Below, piece after piece: positions 44,779 through 53,500 of a stretch of DNA of 64,000 bases. Below the pieces are notes generated by a model. It was not told where the DNA came from. It did not search any database and saw only the letters and a program-made list of their open reading frames with translations. The position numbers and the translations under genes were made by a program. The first letter of the stretch is position 1. Each line of letters opens with the position of its first letter. Source of the DNA: Spirochaetales bacterium (lineage in GTDB: Bacteria > Spirochaetota > Spirochaetia > SZUA-6 > DRHE01); the NCBI GenBank assembly GCA_030615505.1, contig JAUWZD010000005.1, positions 28,222-92,221 of the forward strand, read 5' to 3'.

Positions 44779-46043
44779 CCCGTAGGAAGCAGCGTCGGTT
44801 TTGGACCCCGCACAATCCCTTGCCGGCAGCCCTGGCGTTCCTGTGCCTCCTTGCAAGCGCTCCGCCTATCTGCCTCGCGCAGGCCCGTCCCGGGAACATC
44901 CTGTCGGTTCAGGCCCTCGAAGTCATCCAACCGGCAGAGATCGAGCGACTCATAAAGCCGCTGTTCGCCGAAGCCGGGTTTCCCGTTCCGCCCATGAAAT
45001 ACGCGGTAGACGCCTATCGCCTGCGCTACCTGAGTACCGACTACGACGGATCACCCGCGGAGATCACCGCACAGTTCTTCGTGCCGCGCTTCGATACACC
45101 GGCCGCGCGTCCCGTCTACGTGTTCGGCTCCGGAACAACCGGCATCGGCGACTCCTGCGCGCCCTCCCTGGAGCCGCCGGAGGTGCGACGTTGGGGCTGG
45201 TACAGGCAGAACATGCTCGCCTACGCCGGGCTCGGTTACATCGTCATCTTCCCCGATTACCTCGGCTTCAACGATTCCGATCGGCCGCAACGCTACTTCA
45301 GCAAGCTAGCGGAAGGGCATGTAATGCTCGACGCCGTTCGCGCGGTGTTCCGCTTTTTCGAGTCCCCCGGCCATGCCGTGAGGCCTTCTCCGGCGGTATT
45401 CCTTGCAGGCTATTCCCAGGGGGGACATGCCGCCTTCGCGGGAGCCGACTTCCGGCCCGCATACGCCCCGGAAGTTCCGCTCGCCGGCGTGATCGGCTAC
45501 GGATCCACCAACGACATCGAGACGCTCTTCAAGGAAGGACCGGTGTACGCACCGGCCATCCTTTACACGTACTCCCTCATGTACGGTCGCGACGAGATCG
45601 ATCCCTCCGCTTACCTCCAGCACCGGTGGGTCCAGACGCTCGAAGCTGACGTGAACCGCATGTGCGTCGAAGAGTTCCAGGTCTACTACCCGTCTGACGG
45701 GACAAAACTGTACCGTCCAGAGTTCTACCGTGCCCTGCACGAGAACCGGCTCGGCGAATCCTACCCGGCCCTTGCCGCCCGTCTGGCCGAAAATCGGAGC
45801 GGCCTGAGCGGTCACGGAGTCCATGCGCTCATCGTGCAGGGTACGGCGGATATCGTCATCACGACCTCCTCCCAGGACCGCTTCGTTGACGCCCTCCGTC
45901 GCGCCAAAATCCCGGTGCGGTACGTGGTGCTCGACGGCGTCCGCCACAAGCACACGCGGGCCGCAGGTTTCTCGGTTTCGGTGGAGTGGATGGAGCTCAT
46001 CGCACGTAGATTGGTGCCGCCATCGGACGGACAGGGCCGCTGA
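44775..46043 (+). CDS. Secreted alpha/beta hydrolase (lipase-like), paralogue 2
   Basis: 422 residues with a cleavable-looking signal (LAFLCLLASAPPICLAQA). The core repeats the paralogue's plan: FGSGTTGIGDSCAPS, FPDYLGFNDSDRPQRY, elbow AGYSQGGHAAFAGADF (serine), acid VQGTADIVITT and histidine GVRHKHTRA. Start ATG overlaps the preceding stop. The two proteins are clearly homologous over their whole length, so the pair arose by tandem duplication or was fixed as a unit. The gene ends shortly before an IS relic on the other strand. Confidence 0.83.
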   Translation: MTRRKQRRFWTPHNPLPAALAFLCLLASAPPICLAQARPGNILSVQALEVIQPAEIERLIKPLFAEAGFPVPPMKYAVDAYRLRYLSTDYDGSPAEITAQFFVPRFDTPAARPVYVFGSGTTGIGDSCAPSLEPPEVRRWGWYRQNMLAYAGLGYIVIFPDYLGFNDSDRPQRYFSKLAEGHVMLDAVRAVFRFFESPGHAVRPSPAVFLAGYSQGGHAAFAGADFRPAYAPEVPLAGVIGYGSTNDIETLFKEGPVYAPAILYTYSLMYGRDEIDPSAYLQHRWVQTLEADVNRMCVEEFQVYYPSDGTKLYRPEFYRALHENRLGESYPALAARLAENRSGLSGHGVHALIVQGTADIVITTSSQDRFVDALRRAKIPVRYVVLDGVRHKHTRAAGFSVSVEWMELIARRLVPPSDGQGR

Positions 46044-46059
46044 CAACTCCCCTCTCTTT

Positions 46060-46428
46060 CCGCGCGCTAGGACGCCGGCAGCGAGTGCGTGAGGGATGCG
46101 ATAAGCACGAGTGACACCTTCCAACTCGACCCGCCTCCACGCTGAAGCAGCAGTTTGGTAGATCTGCTCCAACATCTTCTCCGACCGCCTCCTCATCCTT
46201 GCGCAACTCAGGCCTGCCATAACAGAAGATGCGCTTATCTGCGTCCTAGACCACAAATGCCAGAATCCCCTTCTGACGGCGACTTCGTTTGGTGACGTAG
46301 TGCTTCTCCACAAGGGCGTCTTCGCCGTAGAAGGGGATGGTGTGAAAATCAAGGTTGAAGGAGACCCCCACCCGAGACCTATCTCTGTCACGGAGTCGAA
46401 CCAGGCTCGCATGAGCTTGGGGTAGCAA
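46060..46428 (-). pseudogene. Transposase-like relic with in-frame stop
   Basis: The minus-strand frame reads NLDFHTIPFYGEDALVEKHY and TKRSRRQKGILAFVV, a TAG, then DADKRIFCYGRPELRKDEE in the same frame. DFHTIPYxGEDALIEKHYVxKRSRRQKGILAFxxQDAxxRVxCYAN is, as I recall, part of a DDE transposase family core. One stop and missing ends mark it as dead. The 393-residue antisense ORF in the track is a shadow across this relic and the hydrolase gene. Confidence 0.6.
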
Positions 46429-46577
46429 GCAGGATCGATTCTACAGCATGCACTTTTATACCGAAGGCTACAAGCAGACCTATTCATCCGTACTTAAGAT
46501 TTAAAAAGAGTGGTGGTACTGATGCCTTGGCTCGTTGACCGCCTCTGCCTGCGTGATACCAGGAAATGTTACATCCC

Positions 46578-46617
46578 AACAGCCCTGTTCTGCCATAGAG
46601 GGCAGAACAGGGCTGTT
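46578..46617. repeat. Perfect 17-bp hairpin upstream of the LtaS-GDPD gene
   Basis: AACAGCCCTGTTCTGCC and GGCAGAACAGGGCTGTT pair fully around a 6-base loop. A second hairpin, TTGGGCTGG/CCAGCCCAA at 46623-46650, follows directly. The two lie 115-185 bases before the start of the large gene at 46764 and no run of T follows, so a regulatory or mobile origin is open. Confidence 0.7.
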
Positions 46618-46622
46618 TACCC

Positions 46623-46650
46623 TTGGGCTGGGACGTCCTGTCCAGCCCAA
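46623..46650. repeat. 9-bp hairpin following the previous one
   Basis: TTGGGCTGG and CCAGCCCAA enclose a 10-base loop GACGTCCTGT. Together with the preceding stem it makes a double-hairpin leader in front of the LtaS-GDPD gene. Confidence 0.6.
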
Positions 46651-46763
46651 GTGAGCGGCGTCTGGCTTTTAGCGAAAAAGACGCTGAGCGGATCTAATTT
46701 TTCATCCCCATGTGATAAAATTTGCAATAAAAAAAGTTGCTGTTATATTTAACTAAGGCAGCC

Positions 46764-49700
46764 ATGATAAAACCTACGTGCAAACAGCAGGATATTACCC
46801 CTAACGGCCGGGTCCGTGTACTATTCTTCTATCTTGCGTTTATTTCTTTTGTCATGATGTTTGGCATGAGCCGATTTGTGCTGGTATCTAAGGTTGTTGC
46901 TGCGGAACTGGTCATACAAACCGTATTCATCGACCTTATGATGGCAGTTTTTATTGCAGTGCTCATAAACTTGCTCCTTTCTATACATATAGCGGCATCG
47001 GCTGCGATCCTTATTCTTTTAAGCCTTTTCCATATCGCTAATATGGAGATGGCCGCTGCCCTTAATACTGTTATCAATATTGCCGATCTGCGGTATGTGT
47101 CAGACCCTCATTTTATTAAAGGCAGTCTATCGAGTTTGACCTTCCCCTGGTATTCATTCTTCATGTTACTCAGCGCAATATTGTACCTCGTTGCATCGGC
47201 CAGAGTTAAAAAGAACAAACTTATTAAGATTGAGATTAAGTATTTATTACTTTTTGCTTTTCTTTCAATTTTCGGGATATATATTCTAACGCCGGGAGAC
47301 GCAGAGTGGCATTCTTCCAACTTAATGTGGCTGTCATTAACCAGATCAATTCCAAGCCTGAGTTCTCCCGCTGAATACAGCCCGGCGACAAGAACCAATG
47401 CCGAGATACTCGACCGAATGCAGCCGGGCCCGAATACCGAAGGTGAATCATACTTTCATAGGCCTAAGGATGCTAAAAGAAATGTTCTCTTTGTAGTGCT
47501 TGAGGGAATCCCCGGTGTTTATGTCAGACAGGTGCAGGAATGGACAGGGGTGAAGTATCAGATTGAAATGCCGAATCTAAGTCGCATAACTGAGAGGTCG
47601 CTTGTTATTCCAAATTTCATTGCTCACAATAGACAGACAATTCGCGGGCTGTACTCCATGTTTTCCGGAGATTATTGCAAATTGTCTTTAGAGACACCAA
47701 AGATATATGAGTACATCCGGCTTCCACCGGAGTCGCGAAGTCCATGCCTGCCGGAGATTCTGGCGGATGCAGGATACACGACAGCATACATACAAGCCGC
47801 CGATCTGGCCTATATGTCAAAAGATCAATTCATGCCGGCGGCGGGTTTTGAACAGGTGTTCGGAAAAGAATATTTCCGCTATCAGCATGTACCTTTCGGC
47901 TGGGGACCGGATGATAAAGCGTTCTTTGAACAAGCCTCTGAATTCATTGAGAATCTTAATCAAAAATCAAATCCCTGGTTTCTTACCCTGCTGACTGTCG
48001 GTACCCACCATCCCTGTGCCATTCCGGAGGAACTGGCAAAAAGATTTTCGAGTCGTAAAGAAGCTGCAGTGGCATATCTCGATCAGGCGCTGGGTGATTT
48101 TTTCAAACGGTTGGAGGACATGGGAGCCCTGGAGAATACCCTGGTCCTCTTTGTAAGCGATGAATCACACGGAGTGACGGGCCAGCCGTATGGTAGAAAC
48201 TGGGCACTTGCCGTTGCATATACTCCCGAATCTTCCGGAACGGTGAATCCCGCTGTTTTTGGCCTCATTGATATTCCCTATTCCATCCTTGATTATCTTG
48301 ACTTAACCGGACTGGCCCATTCATTCTCGAAAAGAAGCATATTCAGAGAGCAAAACACCGAACGCTCAATTCTGTTTGATTCATATTTCTCCGATAAGAA
48401 AGGAGTTGTGAAAAGGTGTATAGATAGCAACCGTGTTGAAGTTATCCAATCGGCAAACGGTGAGCTTTTCTCGAATTCGTATGAAAGAAATATTGTCGAC
48501 GGTAAGAGAGGCAGAGAATTATCTGAAAAGCTCCGACAATATCGGAAAGCTGCAAACAATTCCCTGTATGACAGTGAAACAAAGGATCGTCGGTACATCC
48601 TTCTGGAAAATGATGAATACATTATTGGTAAAAGGGAGAGCAGACTGTTGTCAAGCGGGCAATACCTCGACATTCCCGGAGGGACTACTGTAACAGTGGA
48701 GCTGAAAGCATCCGTTGAGTTAAATATGGATGACAATATACAAGTGAATAGCGAATCCATCCGGCTGATTCTTCAAATGATAAAGTGGTATAAAAAAATG
48801 CCGATTCCGGAAATCAGCATTCCAATCTTGAAACACGGGGATTCACTCCAGCTCTCTTTCAGTTTTTATACGAAAGAATCTCTTTCCCGTGTTTGGGCGT
48901 ATTTGCAAGCAATATCTGTTAGCCCTTTATATTCAGCTACATTAAAAATTGGACGATTCTCTATTGAAATGAAAGAAGGCAAATTAATAGATGATTTTCA
49001 GATAAACCGCTTTTTAATCAAAGAGAGGAGGGTGAGTACACGTGATCTAAGAACGGCATACTTTTATGCCGGAGAGGGTACAGGAGTCTCTCACCATCAG
49101 AGGTTTTCCGGATCATCTGTATATCCGGAAGGGGAAGTTTGGGCAAATGATCATCTTACGGAACATCCTGAAATATTGCAACTGTGGTGTAATCAAAACG
49201 CATCTGTAATCACATTCTCGCCGGGCAAATTAGATGAACGGTATGATCGCTACATGATCCTGCTTCATCTACGGATTTTTAAGAATGGATATCACGATTC
49301 GCAGGAAATCCAGGTATCACTCAACGGACGCCATATTGATTATATATGGTTTGATCATAGTCCTATCGATAAAGAAATAATAGTGTTCTTTCACCGCGAA
49401 GTATTACGAGAATACGATGTTAACACTATCTCATTTAAAGTAAACAAGCCTGTCACTGGCTCCTGTGATGGGAAATCCGCAGATTTTGAACTCTTGAATT
49501 TTCACTTTCAACCCTTACTGCCTCCTGTAGCACATGCAGGAGGAGCTTATAATGGCCTTACCTATACCAACTCGCTTGAAGCACTCGAGGAAAATACCGG
49601 TGCTTTTAGTTTCTTTGAGATTGATTTTGAATGGACAGAAGACAAACGATTAGTTGGCCTTCATGACTGGGGAGATATTTTTGAAAGAATTTTCGGCTTT

Positions 49701-50306
49701 GAAGCTGAAAGGCCTTTATATTACAATACGTTTTTTGGGCTGGAAACGGTTCTTGATATTACCCCTCTTGACCTGACTTCAATCAAGGCTTTCTTATCCA
49801 ATAATCCTGCGGCAAAGATAATAACTGACGTAAAATCTAATAACATTAATGCACTTAAAAAAATAGCCTGGTTCTTTCCTGATTATGCCGAACGATTCAT
49901 ACCGCAGGTTTATCATCCGGATGAGTTTGCAAAAGCGATTGAGATTGGATATAAGAACATAATCTGGACGCTTTATCGTTACCAGCACATATTTAATCCC
50001 GGCAAAATCCTATCCCATATTCGCTATTGGGAGGATGAATACGATCTTAGACCCTTTGCAGTCACCATGCCAGTGCCTGCTGTAGAGAAAGGTATTGCAA
50101 AAGCTGTATCAGAGGCAGGAATTCCTGTTTACGTTCATACGATCAACTCATGCGATGATTATGTTCGTCTTCTACTACAGGGAATATCTTCCTTTTATAC
50201 TGATTTTCCTGATGTTGCAAATTGCTGCACCGTTAAATATCCTTACAATTTACCTTACCAGTTTAAAGAGAACAATTTTACTGAAAAGGTTATTTCTCTC
50301 TTTTAA
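46764..50306 (+). CDS. LTA-synthase-like phosphoglycerol transferase fused to a GDPD-like domain
   Basis: 1180 residues from the ATG at 46764; the track start is a TTG 27 bases upstream without a ribosome site. The first ~180 residues carry five TM helices. An alkaline-phosphatase/sulfatase-fold domain follows (NVLFVVLEGIPGVYV, candidate nucleophile Thr292 in RQTIRGLYSMFSGDYC, TVGTHHPCAIP, VSDESHGVTG), like LtaS/OpgB phosphoglycerol transferases. Residues ~580-910 look like beta-sandwich modules. From His924 (VAHAGGAYNGLTYTNSLEAL) there is a GDPD-like domain with FEIDFEWTEDKRLVGLHDW and IITDVKSNN. GDPDs cleave glycerophosphodiesters, so one protein may both add and remove phosphoglycerol groups at the cell surface (inference). 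Confidence 0.85.
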   Translation: MIKPTCKQQDITPNGRVRVLFFYLAFISFVMMFGMSRFVLVSKVVAAELVIQTVFIDLMMAVFIAVLINLLLSIHIAASAAILILLSLFHIANMEMAAALNTVINIADLRYVSDPHFIKGSLSSLTFPWYSFFMLLSAILYLVASARVKKNKLIKIEIKYLLLFAFLSIFGIYILTPGDAEWHSSNLMWLSLTRSIPSLSSPAEYSPATRTNAEILDRMQPGPNTEGESYFHRPKDAKRNVLFVVLEGIPGVYVRQVQEWTGVKYQIEMPNLSRITERSLVIPNFIAHNRQTIRGLYSMFSGDYCKLSLETPKIYEYIRLPPESRSPCLPEILADAGYTTAYIQAADLAYMSKDQFMPAAGFEQVFGKEYFRYQHVPFGWGPDDKAFFEQASEFIENLNQKSNPWFLTLLTVGTHHPCAIPEELAKRFSSRKEAAVAYLDQALGDFFKRLEDMGALENTLVLFVSDESHGVTGQPYGRNWALAVAYTPESSGTVNPAVFGLIDIPYSILDYLDLTGLAHSFSKRSIFREQNTERSILFDSYFSDKKGVVKRCIDSNRVEVIQSANGELFSNSYERNIVDGKRGRELSEKLRQYRKAANNSLYDSETKDRRYILLENDEYIIGKRESRLLSSGQYLDIPGGTTVTVELKASVELNMDDNIQVNSESIRLILQMIKWYKKMPIPEISIPILKHGDSLQLSFSFYTKESLSRVWAYLQAISVSPLYSATLKIGRFSIEMKEGKLIDDFQINRFLIKERRVSTRDLRTAYFYAGEGTGVSHHQRFSGSSVYPEGEVWANDHLTEHPEILQLWCNQNASVITFSPGKLDERYDRYMILLHLRIFKNGYHDSQEIQVSLNGRHIDYIWFDHSPIDKEIIVFFHREVLREYDVNTISFKVNKPVTGSCDGKSADFELLNFHFQPLLPPVAHAGGAYNGLTYTNSLEALEENTGAFSFFEIDFEWTEDKRLVGLHDWGDIFERIFGFEAERPLYYNTFFGLETVLDITPLDLTSIKAFLSNNPAAKIITDVKSNNINALKKIAWFFPDYAERFIPQVYHPDEFAKAIEIGYKNIIWTLYRYQHIFNPGKILSHIRYWEDEYDLRPFAVTMPVPAVEKGIAKAVSEAGIPVYVHTINSCDDYVRLLLQGISSFYTDFPDVANCCTVKYPYNLPYQFKENNFTEKVISLF

Positions 50307-50517
50307 GAGAATATCCGTACTTCGAAAGGACATCCCTTATCTCCTGAATACATTTCTTGCCTAATTTCCGGATTCTCAACAGATCTTCTTCGGTTTTTGT
50401 AATAAGTTGACCTATGGTTTTTATCCCTTCGTCATATAAACAGTTAGCTGCCCGTATCGGAATAATAAAGTTTGTCAGGTGTGGATCTAAGATTGAAGAA
50501 TCTGATTCAGATAAATA
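50290..50517 (-). CDS. RNA-polymerase alpha-CTD-like frame lacking a standard start codon
   Basis: The minus strand stays open for 75 codons and reads IPIRAANCLYDEGIKTIGQL, then LRIRKLGKKCIQEIRDVLSK and YGYSLK. This is the helix-hairpin-helix domain of the RNA-polymerase alpha C-terminus (R-x-x-N-C-L ... LGKKxxxEIxxxLxxxGLxL). The frame has no ATG or GTG and only an internal TTG. It begins inside the last ten codons of the activase gene, in the -1 frame relative to it, and overlaps the LtaS-GDPD gene end by 17 bases on the other strand. It may be made by frameshifting, by a rare start (CTG/ATT), or be a gene that lost its start. Not in the ORF track. Confidence 0.6.
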   Translation of the reverse strand, partial: YLSESDSSILDPHLTNFIIPIRAANCLYDEGIKTIGQLITKTEEDLLRIRKLGKKCIQEIRDVLSKYGYSLKREK

Positions 50518-53500
50518 CTAATTATATTGTTTAAGTCACCCTCTCCATCATAAAAGATGCTCACCACCGGTACACCTGTCTGATGTTGAATTTTCTGTAA
50601 CAGTGCGCTCGTTATGGTTCCCGGCATACACCCAAAGGGAGCGCAGTTTATAACCAAAGAGGCGCCGTTACGAATAAATTCAACTGCCCTGCCTATTGTA
50701 AGGATGGATTCACCCTCGAAATTGAGCGGCAAGAATCTTTTGCCTGACTTTAATATATCCTCAATATCAGGTTCATGCCGGTCATGCATCCATCGGTCTG
50801 CGAGCCGGTACATTCTGCGTTCTACTCCCACCATATATCTGTTTTTAAGACTGCTCAAACTACGATAAACCAAGCCGCCAAGATTCTGCCTGGCGCGCCA
50901 TTTCTGAAGATATGCCGTGTATAAGAACCACTCGGAAGCTGGGGCGAGCCATGCCTCTCCCCCATATCTCTCAATAGATTCGATTACATCCTGGTTGGCA
51001 AAAGCATTGCACCGTACATATATCTCCCCAACAATACCTACAAGGGGTTTGGGATCTTCCGACTGCTCAATGGACCCGAGTCTCTTGAGTGATTGCTCAA
51101 ACACCCGTTCGAAGTGCTTACCCGATTCAATAGCGTCTGCAAGATGTGTAACCTCATCTTTAAAGATTTTAAGAACGAGCGATTGATCGAAAGCATAGGG
51201 ACGTTTTTTGCATCGGAGTTTCATAAGGATATCGGAAGCAATAACATACTTCCATGCCCTTCTTCTGAGCTTCTCCGGTAATCCCTGATACGAGTTGAGC
51301 GTAGTTGGAGAAAGGATAGGAATATCGGTATATCCTAATTCGTTCAGGATCATCCGATCTTTTAATGCATACTGACCAAATCTGCATGGGCCGCTGGCCG
51401 TTGACATAAAGTAGGCATGTTCTCCTGGTTTAGCATCAATTTCCCTAAGCTTTTTTACTAAAGTCCCGATCGTTGCAACTATTGGAAGGCACTCGCTGCC
51501 TTGAGTTAGACGGCGGCCAATTTCAAAGGATTCATCGTTCTCAAGAGGAAGAACCTCTGACCTGTATCCAAAAGATCGAAAGGCAGCAGCAAATAAGGGA
51601 GCCGCGACCGGATGGAGAGAGGGTATCCAGATGGTTCGACGTTTAAACTCCTTATCTGTCGCTTGGGGAAGGAGGATTTCAGGATAGGAGCGGACAGGCG
51701 AAGCGCTCTTAATAACCTCAAGAAAAGCCTCTATCCGGGTAATATATCCCGCATCCGCATCATGTTCGTCTAATTCCAGCACCAACATCGGTTCGTCACC
51801 TGCAAGGTGACGGGAATAGGATTCAATAAAGCTATCCGGACCGCAATTGAAATTGGTGAAATATACCGGGAATATCCTATCATTTTCACGAATCTTTCTA
51901 ATGGCCTGAAGGATCTTTTGCGCATAATTCCAGTAGATATTACGAAATACCTCGCCCAGCTCAGCCGGATCGTTCGGAATAAAATCAAGGGGAAAAACAG
52001 TATAACCCATCTCAGCGATCTTTCTTACCAGGCCCAAATTAACACCAGAGTCAAAGATATTATACGGCCTTCCGAGAATAAGTATGGCGGGTTTGTCCTC
52101 TGCTTTTATCGCTTCTAAGGCTTTTTCTCCCTCTCTAAGGCAGGCCTCCTGAAACTCAAGGTATGCATCGCACCCTGCCTGCCATGCTTTTCCAAAGGAA
52201 TCTTTATCCCTCCTCAGAGCCGAACCGAGCTTATTATATAGCTCTTGAACTTGATGCGAAGTCGTCCACCTGAAATCTATAACAGGAGTAAGAAGTTTAG
52301 TGTCTTCATCCGGCGTCAGCCGGGCGTCCTCGTCCGGCGAAAGCCGGGTTGTATTGACCCCATTGAGCTCGAAGGATGTACGTACAACCGAGGGAAAGGA
52401 TTGAACATAAGGGCAGAAATAAGAATTTGTTGTATAGCTATTAGGATCAGCACTTATCATATGAGGAATAAAGATCTTATACGCATCCTCACGCTCTGCA
52501 AGCCATCGAGCATGCCCCAGTGCGGCTTGAATGGGGAAACAGAACTCTCCGCCCGTAATTTCTGTACCAAGCTTTCTTATCTCTTCATCTGTTTGTGGTG
52601 AGAATAAAACATTAAATCCGAGTTCGCCGAAGAATCTTCGCCACAATGGCATATATGTGTACATAGTAAGAGACCTCGGCATTGCAATTTTAAGTGCACC
52701 AGCCGGAAGTTCTACTTTACCGATACCCGTTAAAAGCTCATTATATCGCTTGAATAAACTAAAGTGCGGATTCTTACGCGCTTTCTTCTCCCCGGGTTCT
52801 CTACCGCAGAGATAACCCCAGGATGTTTCCTTATTGTTTCCCTTTAACTGAGCATAGGTAATATCACAGTTATTCGCACATATTCTACAACGCTCGGTTC
52901 TCAAGCTCACCTCTCTATGGGAGAGACCGAGACCGCAGAAGTGTGTTTGATATCCCTCAATTTCTCTTGATCTCTTTGCAAGAAGAGCCGCTCCCCAGGC
53001 GCCTATAACATGAGCGTAGGGTGAAACAACCATTTCAGCATTGAGCAGGTTTTCAAATGCTGCTACGAGGCCGGAATTCCGTGCAGTTGCACCTGCAAAA
53101 AAGATTTTCTTTTGTGAATAGGGGCGGTGGCCTACAACTTTATTCAAATAATTTTGAACAATAGAATACATTACAGCAGCAAGAACCTCCTCTTTTGTAT
53201 ATCCATCTCTAAGAAGACGGTTCACATCCTGCTCCATGAATACAGTGCAGCGATCGGATGTATGGGGAGGAGTTAAATCCATAACAGCATCACCGACATC
53301 CTGCACGGAATATCCTAACTTACGTGCTTGTTCTTCCACAAAAGATCCGGTACCGGCAGCACACACATAATTCATCGCTGCATCTATGATTCTGCCATTA
53401 TGTATGCGCATATACTTTGAATCCTGCCCACCAATTTCAAATATGGTATCAATTTCAGGATCTACATGCATCGCGCCTTCTACATGGCATGTAATCTCAT

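Noticed and set aside
43525-44856. 443-residue minus-strand ORF
   Set aside because: It is antisense to the first alpha/beta hydrolase, in GC-rich DNA where long shadow frames are expected. It has no recognisable motif.
44801-45649. 282-residue plus-strand ORF within hydrolase 2
   Set aside because: Shadow frame, arginine-rich and without motifs; the overlapping frame has the full hydrolase fold.
45306-46487. 393-residue minus-strand ORF
   Set aside because: It runs antisense through the second hydrolase and the transposase relic; the relic's conserved residues are in another frame.
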